Shown: positions 52,336 to 61,787, counted from the first letter of the stretch. The stretch: 64,000 nt of DNA from Palsa-360 sp963710315 (GCA_963710315.1 CAVPZW010000006.1:806001-870000); one strand, 5' to 3'. Translations and numbers: made by a program. The notes: generated by a model from the sequence alone, not told the origin.

Positions 52336-52788
52336 ATGAAGATCCTCCTGGCAATCGATCATTCCAAATCTTCACAATTAGCCGTGCGGGCAATCGTCAG
52401 GCAGTTCCGGAGCAAAGGGACGGCGGTTCGAGTAATGCATGTAGTCGAGCCGATTGGCACTTATATCTCTACTGCCATGATTCCGCACTTTGTGCCTTAT
52501 ATCCCGAAAGTGGAACAGGAGCGGCGAAAAGAAGCCAAGGAACTCCTGCAGCGCGCAGCCCAACAATTGCGAAAAGCGGGCTTTAGGACAAGTGAAATGG
52601 TCGAGGGGGGCGACCCGAAAATCAAAATCATCGACCATGCGGCTGATTGGCATGCCGACCTGATTGTCCTCGGTTCGCACGGATGGAAGGGACTGGGCCG
52701 ATTCTTGATGGGAAGCGTGTCGGAAGCCGTGACCCGCCATGCAGGGTGTTCCGTCGAAGTCGTGCGAACTCGAAGCACCGCGAAGTGA
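52336..52788 (+). CDS. Universal stress protein (single UspA domain)
   Basis: 150 residues with MKILLAIDHSKSSQLAVRAI and the ATP-binding signature GSHGWKGLGRFLMGSVSE. It is very like the copies at 32528 and 39248. The 233-base gap upstream shows no perfect CRP-type site, only a GTGAGCATCGCATC half-like sequence near 52183. The Lon-like gene follows 36 bases downstream. Confidence 0.93.
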   Translation: MKILLAIDHSKSSQLAVRAIVRQFRSKGTAVRVMHVVEPIGTYISTAMIPHFVPYIPKVEQERRKEAKELLQRAAQQLRKAGFRTSEMVEGGDPKIKIIDHAADWHADLIVLGSHGWKGLGRFLMGSVSEAVTRHAGCSVEVVRTRSTAK

Positions 52789-52824
52789 GCACTTCGCGTG
52801 CGCGAATAGAGGAGCAATCGTTCA

Positions 52825-55268
52825 GTGACCAAGACAACCGATCAGCTGCCAGTACCGCCCGAGGCGCTATACCGTCGCTGTGATATTGCCGGGTTCCAAT
52901 TCAAAACTACCGCGGAACTAGAGGACTTGTCCGAGTATGTTGGCCAGGACCGGGCCCTGGAGGCGGTTCGCTTCGGAGTCGGAATTCGTCGGCAGGGATT
53001 TAATCTCTTTTTACTGGGGCCTGCGGGGATAGGAAAGTATGCCCTTGCGCATGATTTCCTTTCAAAAAGAGCCACCACGGAAACAACGCCGGACGATTGG
53101 TGCTACGTCAATAATTTTGACGGCCCGGAAAAGCCGCGCGCGCTGAAGCTTCCCCCAGGCCGTGGCATTTTGTTGCGCGAAGACGTCATGCGCCTGCTTG
53201 AAAATCTAAAGTCGGCCATCCCATCCGCTTTTGAAACCGAAAATTATAGAGCCCGCAAGAATGCCATCGAGCAGGAAGTGAAAGAGCAGCAGGAAAAAGC
53301 CTTCGAGGAACTGCAACAGGAGGCCAACCAAAAAAGTATTGCGGTGATTCGCACCCCAACCGGCTTTGTGCTTGCTCCCACGCGCAATAACGAGGTTGTA
53401 AATCCAGAGGAATTTGAGAAACTCCCCGAATCAGAGCATCAGAAAATAGAATCCTCGATTACCGAATTGCAGGAGAAGCTCCACAGCACCTTGCATCTGA
53501 TACCCAAGTACGAGCAGGAGGGCCGTGAAAAGTTACGTGAGCTGAACAGTGAAGTGGCCATCTTCGCCGTGGAACACCTGATTGACGAGCCGCGGAAAAA
53601 ATACGCCGACCTTCCCCAAGTAGTGAATTTTCTCAATGCGGCGGAAAAGGACATCATCGAAAACGTAAATGAATTCCTTGCGCCAGCCGGAGAATCCTCT
53701 GGCGGCGATGATGGGTATTTCCGCGCCTCTGGGATCGAGGAACTCCGCGCTGTTGCGGCGCTACCAGGTGAACTGTCTCGTCGATCATGGCGAGAATCAC
53801 GGTGCGCCTGTCGTGTATGAGGATCATCCGACCTATCAGAATTTGATGGGCCAGGTGGAATACATGGCTCACTTGGGCGCGCTTTCGACGGACTTCAATC
53901 TGATCCGGTCGGGCGCCCTGCATCAGGCCAACGGCGGTTACTTGATTCTGGATGCCTATAAGTTGCTGTTGCAGCCCTATGCCTGGGATGCGCTGAAGCG
54001 GTCGCTGCTCTCTTCCCAGATTCGGATTGAATCGCTCGGGCAGATGCTCAGTCTTGTGAGCACGGTTTCCCTGGAACCCGAGCCGATTCCATTGAACGTC
54101 AAGGTTGTTCTGGTTGGCGAGCGGCTGTTGTACTACCTGCTTTGTTCCTTGGATTCCGAATTCAGCGAACTCTTCAAGGTGGCTGCGGATTTTGAAGAGC
54201 ATATGGATCGCGGCCCGGACACAGACCAGTTATACGCGCAGCTGATCGGCGCGATCGCCCGCCGGGAAGGTCTTCTTCCTTTCGACCGCGGGGCCGTTGG
54301 ACGAGTGATCGAACACAGCTCGCGGATGGCCGGAGATTCGCAAAAAGTTTTAACACACCGTCGAACTCTTGCGGATTTGCTGCGCGAAGCGGATTACTGG
54401 TCCCGCGAGGCCGCTCAGCCGGCGGTGCGTGCGGAAGACATCCAACGCGCGATCGACGCCCAGATTCGCCGCGCCGATCGCATGCGTGAGCGATTCCTGG
54501 AAGAAGTTCTGCGCGGAACCATCCTGATAGACACGCAGGGAGAAAAAGTCGGCCAGGTGAACGGACTTTCCGTGATCGAACTGGCTCATTTTGCGTTCGG
54601 GCACGCTACGCGAATCACCGCGCGTGTCCGGATGGGAAAAGGCGAGGTTGATCGATATTGAGCGGGAAGTGGAGCTCAGCGGCCCCATCCACTCGAAGGG
54701 CGTACTCATCCTGTCTGGTTTCTTGGGAGCGCGCTATGCTGCCGATCATCCGCTTTCGTTGTCCGCAAGCCTGGTTTTCGAACAGTCTTATGGAGCGGTG
54801 GAAGGGGACAGTGCTTCTTCGGCGGAGCTATATGCGCTGCTTTCCGCCCTCTCCGGATTGCCTATCAAGCAGTCTCTTGCCGTTACCGGATCCGTTAATC
54901 AGCTCGGACAGATTCAAGCGATTGGCGGAGTCAATGAGAAAATCGAAGGTTTCTTCGATCTGTGCAAGGCCCGAAATCTGGATGGACAAGGCGTGATCAT
55001 TCCCGCCTCCAATGTTCGACACCTCATGTTGAGGCAGGATGTCGTGGAGGCCGTCAACGCCGGGAAATTCAAAATTTATGCGGTGGAAAGTATCGACCAG
55101 GGAATCGAGATTCTTATGGGTGTACCGGCGGGTGAGCGCGACTCTTCCGGGAAGTTCACCGGCGATAGTGTGAATCAAAGGGTGGAAGCACGGCTGATCA
55201 ATTCGCCGAGAAGAGGCTGGCCGCCGGGCGCGGGTCCCAGGCGGAACGCGAGCTATGAGCGAACCTAG
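52825..55268 (+). pseudogene. Lon-like ATP-dependent protease (LonB/AAA type), two frameshifts
   Basis: About 810 residues when rejoined. Frame 1 has LEDLSEYVGQDRALEAVRFG, the Walker A region LFLLGPAGIGKYALAHDFL and a coiled-coil insert (about residues 150-260). After a shift between about 53700 and 53750, frame 2 gives RRYQVNCLVDHGENHGAPVV, GGYLILDAYKLLLQPYAWDA and VVLVGERLLYYLL. A second shift (an extra T in GAGGTTGATC near 54646) leads to frame 3 with the protease domain: catalytic Ser in EGDSASSAELYALLSALSGL and Lys in GGVNEKIEGFFDLC. It resembles the bacterial Lon-related proteins with an AAA core. The end overlaps the next universal stress gene by 14 bases. Confidence 0.85.
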
Positions 55269-56129
55269 CCCCATGTTTGTGTTTCGACGGATTCTGGTGG
55301 CCTTGGACACATCTCCACATAGTCTAGCGGCCCTCGAGGCTGCCGTGAATTTGGCGGCTAAGTTGAATGCCGAATTGCGAGGACTTTTCGTCGAAGACAC
55401 GGCACTCTTGCGTCTTGGCCGAAGCCCCATGTGCCCGCGAAATCCTCTATTTTTCTGCCGCGGAGGTTCCGCTGAGCCGAGCCAGCATGGAATCCAGTCT
55501 CAGAGCCCAGGCCGAACTGGCTCGAAAAGCACTGGCAACCGCTGCGCGCCGTGCCCATGTTGAGTGGTCGTTCCGAACTGTGCGAGGCGAAGTTGCATCC
55601 GAAGTTTTGGCTGCCGCGAGCGACGTTGATCTGCTGGCCATGGGCAAAGGTGGATGGTCGTTGGATCGGAAGGTTCGAATGGGTTCCACGGCCCTCGAGC
55701 TTTCGACGAGTTCTATCCCCGTGCTTCTGTTGCCAGAGAGCGGATTGCCCCCTAAAGCATCTCTGGTGGTCTATTACGATGGTTCGCCGGCCGCAAAACG
55801 AGGATTGCTTGCCGCCCAGGAATTGGAAGACGCCGGCATGGATGGCATTACAGTTCTTCTTGAAGCGGCAAATCGAGACGAAGCAGTAACGATGCAGAAC
55901 GAAATCGAAACACTGACACGCGCAGGTTGCGCAAAATTTGCGGTATCGCCAAATTGATCCGGACGACCAAGCCAGCTTGCTGCGGGCGCTTGAGGCTGAG
56001 AAACCAGGTGTGCTCGTGTTGGGCGGACGGAAGTTCCTCAAGAAACTTCCGCCACTCGATGCGTTTCTGCATGAGACGGACATGTCCTTGCTGCTGCTCG
56101 GCGGTGAACTGGACGAAAGAGTTGAATAG
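55255..56129 (+). pseudogene. Universal stress protein with two domains, two frameshifts
   Basis: Frame 1 starts MSEPSPMFVFRRILVALDTS and runs to AELRGLFVEDTALLRL. An extra G in CTTGGCCGAAG (about 55420) moves the rest to frame 2: EILYFSAAEVPLSRASMESS, VDLLAMGKGGWSLDRKVRMG and SLVVYYDGSPAAKRGLLAAQ. A second shift near 55940 leads to frame 3: RYRQIDPDDQASLLRALEAE and a normal end. Two Usp-like halves are recognisable. It is coupled to the Lon-like gene upstream. Confidence 0.8.
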
Positions 56130-56291
56130 AATTCAATTTGCTGACAATCACCGCACCAGTGCTGTGAAACGAAAAAGCATCCTCCAAAAACAATATAAAT
56201 AGATGAGGCCAATTCGCCATTCTTCTTCGTGACTGGTATGAAGCCCGGCATGGATTGACGAGGCGAGCAAGAAACCGGCGTTCCAATGCTC

Positions 56292-56936
56292 TCAAGCAGG
56301 GCGCGGTTTCGGCCTTTCGAGCGCTGCGAGCGCCTGGTCCGTGCTGATCAGCCGCGCGCCGAGCGATGTCAGTTCCTCAATAGCCTTCTGAGCATCTTCT
56401 GGGTTAAGGGTTTCAATGGCGTCGCGTATAAGCGCCACGCGCCGGCCGCGCTTCAGGAGCCCTTTTGCCGCAAGCCGAACACAATACTCGGTCACAACTC
56501 CGAAGATGCAGAACTCCGCATCCGCATCCGTGAATCCAGCGATGCGTTTCAGAACTTCTTCCGTGTTGGGATTGTCAAACACGTCGAGAGTCTGTTTTTC
56601 GAAAATGATTTGCTGATACTCCGAGAGATCCTGTGGCACTACCGCATCCGCGAGATTGGGAATCAAAAGGATTTTGTCCGCGCGTGTTTCGGGAATGATT
56701 TCCGCTCCTGAGGTGCCGCGGATACAGTGCGGCGGGAAGCGTTCGAATTCCGGATCGTTGGGCGTGTGCGTGCAGATATCGCCGACGATGAGGACTCGTC
56801 CCTGGAGAGCCGCATCGGTCAGACGCTTCATGTTGGGGATACATTTCTCAGCGCCCGGAACGTGCAACTTTCCCCCGGGCAACATGAAGTCAGCCTGCGT
56901 ATCCACACCCCAGAAAATCACCGATCGAGAGACCAC
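56292..56936 (-). CDS. Isochorismatase/nicotinamidase-type cysteine hydrolase
   Basis: 214 residues, intact. Catalytic Asp is in WGVDTQADFMLPGGKLHVPG, the cis-peptide and oxyanion region in PPHCIRGTSGAEII, and the nucleophile Cys in FGVVTEYCVRLAAKGLL. The metal-site His pattern (THTPNDPEFERFPPHC) differs from classic PncA, so nicotinamidase activity is possible but unproven. If it is one, its product nicotinate would feed the pncB enzyme of this island. Confidence 0.88.
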   Translation of the reverse strand: MVSRSVIFWGVDTQADFMLPGGKLHVPGAEKCIPNMKRLTDAALQGRVLIVGDICTHTPNDPEFERFPPHCIRGTSGAEIIPETRADKILLIPNLADAVVPQDLSEYQQIIFEKQTLDVFDNPNTEEVLKRIAGFTDADAEFCIFGVVTEYCVRLAAKGLLKRGRRVALIRDAIETLNPEDAQKAIEELTSLGARLISTDQALAALERPKPRPA

Positions 56937-57043
56937 GCATTCCCCTCGGCTGCCCGTGAACTAGGCAGCAATCCTCATGTCATTTTTAATTTCGAAGACG
57001 CCCCGTGCAGCCCTTGCGGCCGGTTCAGGCGCTTCAGGAGAAT

Positions 57044-57316
57044 CTACACGATCTTGCTCCTTCGCTGCATCCACAAGCACGCGATGACGAAAAAAATCCC
57101 GGCATAGAATAATGTGTCGCTCAACAGGACGAAGGATTTTGAACCGGTGTACAAGTCAGTCATGAGTCCGGGCGCAAGCACCGCGCCGCCCACTCTCTCG
57201 GCCACGCGGCATACGCCAGCACGGCTCCAGTTGCCGCAAGAAGCCATCAAGGAACCTGCCCAGACCAAGCCCGCGCTTATGAGCAGGCAGGCTATCCCTG
57301 CAAAGACATATTTCAT
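57044..57316 (-). CDS. Small two-helix membrane protein
   Basis: About 90 residues from MKYVFAGIACLLISAGLVWA. One membrane helix lies at the N-terminus and a second (LSDTLFYAGIFFVIACLW) near the end, with a short loop holding two cysteines between them. No family recognised. The longer frame to 57349 has no better start. Confidence 0.5.
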   Translation of the reverse strand: MKYVFAGIACLLISAGLVWAGSLMASCGNWSRAGVCRVAERVGGAVLAPGLMTDLYTGSKSFVLLSDTLFYAGIFFVIACLWMQRRSKIV

Positions 57317-57471
57317 GCATTCCCGGAAGTAAGTGTGCTGTCCCAACATGACTGAAGCGCCGGAGCCTGCCTATGGAATCCTTTCAGGACCTGACCTGGC
57401 ATGGGATCGGAGCAGCAAGTGGGATGGCCCGTGGCCAAACACAAGTGGCCGGACAAGATTGACAGCCCAAA

Positions 57472-57663
57472 TCACTTGATCCCGGGGCCCTCCTCATGCA
57501 AAGGATTGTTGGCGTCGTGCTCGTCCCGGCACTCGAAGCACACAAGCGCCTGGCACAAGCCGCATGTCTCGATGTGAGTGTCGCAGAAACTACGCGAGCA
57601 CTCGGAGCATTCTGCCCGTCCCTCCTGCGAACATCCCGCGGTCGCGCATTTCATGAGGCACAT
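57472..57663 (-). CDS. Cys-rich zinc-binding mini-protein (B-box-like)
   Basis: 63 residues with about 11 Cys and several His: MKCATAGCSQEGRAECSECS, SFCDTHIETCGLCQALVCFE. The spacing suggests two cross-braced zinc sites as in B-box or AN1-type fingers, rare in bacterial proteins of this size. Strong Cys conservation across the whole frame argues that it is a real gene. Partner unknown. Confidence 0.6.
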   Translation of the reverse strand: MCLMKCATAGCSQEGRAECSECSRSFCDTHIETCGLCQALVCFECRDEHDANNPLHEEGPGIK

Positions 57664-57735
57664 CCTTTGTACACGATGAAGTTGCAGTTCATTAAAAAGC
57701 TCCTCTTTATTCCTGAATCGCCGTTCGACGCACTA

Positions 57736-58197
57736 CTAGTGCTGGAATCGCCCGACCACTTCGGCCTGGGCCAGGATGTGGCCTTTCATGGCACGCTCCA
57801 GTTCAGCCTTGCTGGCTCCGGGCTTGAGATTTGTCTGGTGGTCCAGCGCGTAGAGTTTGAAGAAGTAACGGTGCGGGCCGCCCTTGGGCGGGCATGGCCC
57901 GTTGTAACCAATCTTGCCGAAATCATTGCGCCCCTGGCGCGCCCCGTCGGGAAGCTGGCGATCCTTGGCGACATCCTCCTCCAGCTTGCGCGCGTCGCCC
58001 GGAAGATCGTAGAGCACCCAATGAACCCATGTGCCTGCCGGAGCGTCGGGATCGTCCACGATGAGAGAAAAGCTTTTTGTTCCGGCCGGTGGCTCGGTCC
58101 AGGCGAGCGCGGGTGAAATGTCCGGGCCGTCGCAGGTGAATTCTTTCGGAATGAAGTCGCTATTTTGAAAGGCCGTGATCGTCAGATGAAACGCCAT
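57736..58197 (-). CDS. YbhB/YbcL-family (PEBP, Raf-kinase-inhibitor-like) protein
   Basis: 153 residues from MAFHLTITAFQNSDFIPKEF (AGAGGAAA ribosome binding site). PEBP motifs are present: DGPDISPALAWTEPPAGTKS, LIVDDPDAPAGTWVHWVLYD, and GYNGPCPPKGGPHRYFFKLY forming the anion-binding pocket (DPDAP and GPHRY). Cytoplasmic. The bacterial role is poorly known. Confidence 0.93.
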   Translation of the reverse strand: MAFHLTITAFQNSDFIPKEFTCDGPDISPALAWTEPPAGTKSFSLIVDDPDAPAGTWVHWVLYDLPGDARKLEEDVAKDRQLPDGARQGRNDFGKIGYNGPCPPKGGPHRYFFKLYALDHQTNLKPGASKAELERAMKGHILAQAEVVGRFQH

Positions 58198-58289
58198 AAT
58201 TTCCTCTTTCAAGGCAAAAAACAAACGCTGGCCCAAAGAGAGCCAGGATTTGGCTGTTTCTGAACGCTAGCAGGCGCCCGCCAGTTGCT

Positions 58290-58749
58290 CTAGGCGTCCG
58301 CGAGCCACACTTTTCGCTCGGGCCCGATCGACTTGGAAATTTCCGCAAGGGTCTTGGCCACAATTCCCGATGGAGCGTGCAGTGCGATATCGGCCTGGGC
58401 GACAATTCCGATGCATCGCCCTTGTTTGTTCGACCACCGGAATTCTCCGGAATTGGTGCTGTTGCATCAGCGCTTCGCATTCCTCCAGCGAATCCTCGGG
58501 CGCGCACACCACGGGATTTCGCGTCATGACCTCGGCGATCCTTGTCTTTTCGGCAGGCTTCGCCTCCGCGATGACCCTGCAACACAAATCGCGATCGGTC
58601 ACAATCCCTTCGAGCTTAGCCTGCACAAGGTCGGTTACGACGGGAAGAGCCCCAACTCCGTGCAACTTCATGATTCGAGCCGCTGCCTGTGCAGTGTCCG
58701 ATGGCGTGCAGAAGATCACTTTGCTGGACATTACGTTTCGAACTAACAT
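58290..58749 (-). pseudogene. Two-CBS-domain protein (Hrp1-like), one frameshift
   Basis: Starts MLVRNVMSSKVIFCTPSDTA. The CBS pair is LHGVGALPVVTDLVQAKLEG / VTDRDLCCRVI and VMTRNPVVCAPEDSLEECEA. After RRIPVVEQ a one-base loss in the AAACAAGGG stretch (about 58425) shifts the frame; the correct continuation reads GRCIGIVAQADIALHAPSGI through PERKVWLADA and stop at 58290. CBS pairs bind adenine nucleotides. This is the same family as the hypoxic response protein Rv2626c. A CRP-type site lies 106 bases upstream. Confidence 0.87.
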
Positions 58750-58848
58750 GATGCTATTCCCCCTTCTTCAATCTTCGGATGATCGGAGACCAGATCACCG
58801 GAATCTCGCATACGGAATGACTTGTAGACCTTGCAGGCCATATCGACA

Positions 58849-58862
58849 GTGACACGCGTCAC
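58849..58862 (-). promoter_or_regulatory. CRP-type palindrome GTGAC-ACGC-GTCAC
   Basis: Matches GTGAY-N4-RTCAC with perfect 5-bp arms, 106 bases ahead of the CBS gene. Confidence 0.78.
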
Positions 58863-58946
58863 CCTTGTCCCTATTGCCTGTCACCGATCGGGAAGTCCTG
58901 GAATTGAAATATTCTTGAGGGATTAAAGGCGGCCGCTCGGCCGAAT

Positions 58947-60368
58947 TCAACCTTTGACACAAATCATCGGCACGAGGCGGGCAACTCGCCGCGCCAGTTT
59001 TGCCTTCTCGGCGGCTACGGCAACGGCGTTGACGTCTTTGTAGGCCCCCGGCGCTTCTTCCGCGACGCCGCGCAAAGACCGGGTGCGAATCAACACGCCA
59101 CGTTCGCGCAGTTCCTCGACAAGTTGGCGCCCATGCCAGCGTTTGGTCGCTTGCGTTCGGCTCATCGCTCGTCCAGCGCCATGACAAGCCGAGGAGAACG
59201 CTAATTTTTCACTCTCGCCCGTACCGACGAGAATATAGGACTCGGTTCCCATGGTGCCGCCAATCAACACCGGCTGCCCCACTTTCTGTAGCGTCGATGG
59301 AAGGTCGGGATGCCCTGGACCGAAACTGCGAGTTGCGCCTTTGCGGTGCACGAATAGCTCCCGGTGGCCGCCATCGACAGAGTGCTGCTCGATCTTGCAG
59401 GTGTTGTGAGATACATCGTACAGCAAAGTGAGCCTGGCATCTGGCAGGACCTGGTGAAAAGCGCCGCGCACAAGATGTGTGATGATTTGCCGATTCGCCA
59501 GCGCGCAATTGGTGGCGGCGCGCATTGCTCCCAGATAGTGTTGTCCCAGTTCCGAATGAATTGGGGCGCAGGCAAGTTCGCGATCCGGAATCGGCCGATA
59601 CCCCTGGATCACCATGCTCTTCAGATAGTCGGTCCCAACCTGATGGCCCAGCCCGCGCGATCCGCAATGAATGCATACGATGATGTCATCTTTGTGCAGT
59701 CCCATCGCCTCGGCCGCCGCCGCGTCGAAGATTTGTGCAACCCGCTGAACTTCCAGATAGTGATTGCCTGAGCCCAGCGTTCCCATTTCCTCGCATTGGC
59801 GCTTCTTGGCCTCGCGCGAAACGCATTCCGGCTTTGCGTCAAATGCCCTGCCGCGTTCTTCCATGTAATCGAGGTCTTGGGGATTCCCGTATCCCTGCTG
59901 GACAGCCCACTGCGCGCCGCCGCAAAGCATGTCGTCCATTTCCTTTTCATTGAGCCGGATTGCGCCGGTGCTGCCAACCCCGGCGGGAACGCTTCGGAAC
60001 AGCGCATCGGCAAGGTCCGTCTTTTTTGCTTCCAGGTCGTGAGCCGTGAGCTTGGTGCGCAACGCACGCACTCCGCAGGAAATGTCGAATCCCACGCCTC
60101 CCGCGGAAATCACGCCTCCCTCGTTCGGATCAAACGCGGCAACGCCACCAATCGGGAATCCGTAGCCCCAATGAGCATCCGGCATGGCGTACGCCGCGCG
60201 TTGTATTCCGGGCAAAGTGGCCACATGGGAGAGTTGCTCGCGAACCTTTTCGTCCATGTCCGTGATCAGCTGTTCATCCGCGTAGATGATCGCGGGCACT
60301 CGCATCTGGCCCGTGGGTTCGATCCGCCATTCGTAATCCGAATAACGCAGAAACGATTGTGGGTTCAT
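58947..60368 (-). CDS. rtcB: RNA-splicing ligase RtcB
   Basis: 473 residues from MNPQSFLRYSDYEWRIEPTG (GGAG ribosome binding site). It joins RNA 2',3'-cyclic phosphate or 3'-phosphate ends to 5'-OH ends using GTP and Mn. Metal and guanylation motifs are present: PDAHWGYGFPIGGVAAFD, GGVGFDISCGVRALR, LGSGNHYLEV, VCIHCGSRGLGHQVG and the GMP-accepting His in SSACHGAGRAMSRTQA. Co-directional with archease 19 bases upstream. In bacteria it repairs tRNA or rRNA after stress-induced cleavage, which fits a toxin- and dormancy-rich setting. Confidence 0.97.
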   Translation of the reverse strand: MNPQSFLRYSDYEWRIEPTGQMRVPAIIYADEQLITDMDEKVREQLSHVATLPGIQRAAYAMPDAHWGYGFPIGGVAAFDPNEGGVISAGGVGFDISCGVRALRTKLTAHDLEAKKTDLADALFRSVPAGVGSTGAIRLNEKEMDDMLCGGAQWAVQQGYGNPQDLDYMEERGRAFDAKPECVSREAKKRQCEEMGTLGSGNHYLEVQRVAQIFDAAAAEAMGLHKDDIIVCIHCGSRGLGHQVGTDYLKSMVIQGYRPIPDRELACAPIHSELGQHYLGAMRAATNCALANRQIITHLVRGAFHQVLPDARLTLLYDVSHNTCKIEQHSVDGGHRELFVHRKGATRSFGPGHPDLPSTLQKVGQPVLIGGTMGTESYILVGTGESEKLAFSSACHGAGRAMSRTQATKRWHGRQLVEELRERGVLIRTRSLRGVAEEAPGAYKDVNAVAVAAEKAKLARRVARLVPMICVKG

Positions 60369-60387
60369 AGATACTCCGGAGCGCCGC

Positions 60388-60804
60388 TCATACATCAATG
60401 ACGCATTGTGCCAACCATTGCCCGTCAGGGTCGCGCCTGACTTCCAGCGCAGTCACTGTAGCCCCTTTGGGTTCGACCGCGACCTGATGGCGTTCGGGAT
60501 CCACCCGTTCGCCGGCCAGGGTGCCCGTCAGCGAGCATCCTGCCAAAGCAATTCGAAACTTGCCAAACAGCATCCTGCGCACTGCCATTTCGTAGATGAT
60601 GGCGTTGAGCCAGCTGACCAGCAACAATTCGAGGTCCGGGGCATCGCAGCGAACCTCCACAGTCTCGCTCTGCTCAACTGCGGCAACGTTCGCAACCACC
60701 GCCGTGAGCGCAATGGCGGCCTGTTCGAAGGCCTCTTCAGCCGAACTTCCCATGCCGCGCACGCCAATATCCGAGCCATGCGAAAAGTGTTCCCATCTCG
60801 CCAT
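60388..60804 (-). CDS. Archease (RtcB cofactor)
   Basis: 138 residues from MARWEHFSHGSDIGVRGMGS. Family features: SHGSDIGVRG with a metal-ligand Asp, EEAFEQAAIALTAVV, LLLVSWLNAIIYEM and the C-terminal metal Asp region. Archease speeds RtcB turnover by promoting guanylation. A CRP-type site sits 110 bases upstream, so the archease-rtcB pair belongs to the proposed regulon. Confidence 0.92.
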   Translation of the reverse strand: MARWEHFSHGSDIGVRGMGSSAEEAFEQAAIALTAVVANVAAVEQSETVEVRCDAPDLELLLVSWLNAIIYEMAVRRMLFGKFRIALAGCSLTGTLAGERVDPERHQVAVEPKGATVTALEVRRDPDGQWLAQCVIDV

Positions 60805-60907
60805 ATTCCTTCGCACCAGGGATCTACTGATCCATCTCAAATTGTCCGCTATCGCAGCTTCCATCACTACTGTACTGAACTTCTAGTCCAAGCGGCTCCG
60901 GCAATAT

Positions 60908-60921
60908 GTGATGAGTATCAC
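60908..60921. promoter_or_regulatory. CRP-type palindrome GTGAT-GAGT-ATCAC
   Basis: Lies in the divergent gap, 110 bases ahead of archease-rtcB and 145 bases ahead of the YtxH gene. Confidence 0.75.
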
Positions 60922-61059
60922 GCCGCCAAGTGAGGCAGGGCATAGCGGCATGATTCGATGAAGACTAACGTTCAAATTGAAGTGAATGTTTGCAGTCGTC
61001 GCTGAGGAAGTTTGATTTGACGATTGCAAGTTACGCCGCATGAGTGCAAGGAGAAAGAA

Positions 61060-61380
61060 ATGAAAAACCAAACCGAAGTTCAAAATGAAAAAATGGGATC
61101 CAGCTGCAATTCGGGGGCATATGCCTTCTTGCTGGCCGGATTAGGGATTGGAACCGCGCTCAGCCTTTTTCTGGCCCCAAAATCGGGCGCGGAAACGCGA
61201 GAATGGATCGCAACCAAGTGCCTGGATAGCGTCGATGCCGCCAATGAAAGAGTTCGCCAGGCGCGCCTACGCGTGCATGAAATAGTGGACCAGGGGCAGC
61301 AAAAAGTCAGCGAGGCCGTAACTGCAGGCCGGGAAGTCATTGGGAAAGAGAAACCGGCAGGGGAAGTGAAAGCCAGTTAG
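61060..61380 (+). CDS. YtxH-domain protein
   Basis: 106 residues with one N-terminal membrane helix (YAFLLAGLGIGTALSLFLAP) followed by the YtxH signature KSGAETREWIATK and an amphipathic helical tail (VHEIVDQGQQKVSEAV). YtxH proteins are general-stress proteins of unknown mechanism in Bacillus. AAGGAG ribosome binding site. Confidence 0.85.
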   Translation: MKNQTEVQNEKMGSSCNSGAYAFLLAGLGIGTALSLFLAPKSGAETREWIATKCLDSVDAANERVRQARLRVHEIVDQGQQKVSEAVTAGREVIGKEKPAGEVKAS

Positions 61381-61475
61381 CTCGATGAATCGAGCCCGAT
61401 GTTTGGGAATAAAAATGCCACAGTGCAACGCTGGTCTGGGGGTTTGACTTTGCACTGATGTTGGAGGCTAAGTTC

Positions 61476-61787
61476 ATGCGCCACAAAGAGGCAGTTCACA
61501 CGAGGAAAGCCGTGCACGGCAAGAGGAGAACAACCCGGAAGGGCGTCGCCGCGAAAGATTGGCAAGCTGTGGAGATCACTGCGGCCGAACCGACCGGTTT
61601 TGGGCCGAATACGGCAGGTCAGTCAGGTGATATTGAAGGCTTGTCAACCATTGCCACTGGAAATTCGGAAAGCGTGGCGGAGTTGGTCGAAGAAGGGCAA
61701 GACCTGGAGGCGGAGAAGGTGAAGGGCGTGGAAGATGCCCTCGATCCGGATGAGGCAGAAGTCACCACACACAGCCGGCGTGAATAG
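61476..61787 (+). CDS. Small basic-then-acidic protein of unknown function
   Basis: 103 residues from the ATG behind GGAGG. The first 30 residues are basic (RHKEAVHTRKAVHGKRRTTR) and the rest acidic with SESVAELVEEGQDLEAEKVK and GVEDALDPDEAEV. Similar short acidic proteins often lie next to stress genes, with no known role. It lies 95 bases after the YtxH gene in the same direction. Confidence 0.55.
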   Translation: MRHKEAVHTRKAVHGKRRTTRKGVAAKDWQAVEITAAEPTGFGPNTAGQSGDIEGLSTIATGNSESVAELVEEGQDLEAEKVKGVEDALDPDEAEVTTHSRRE

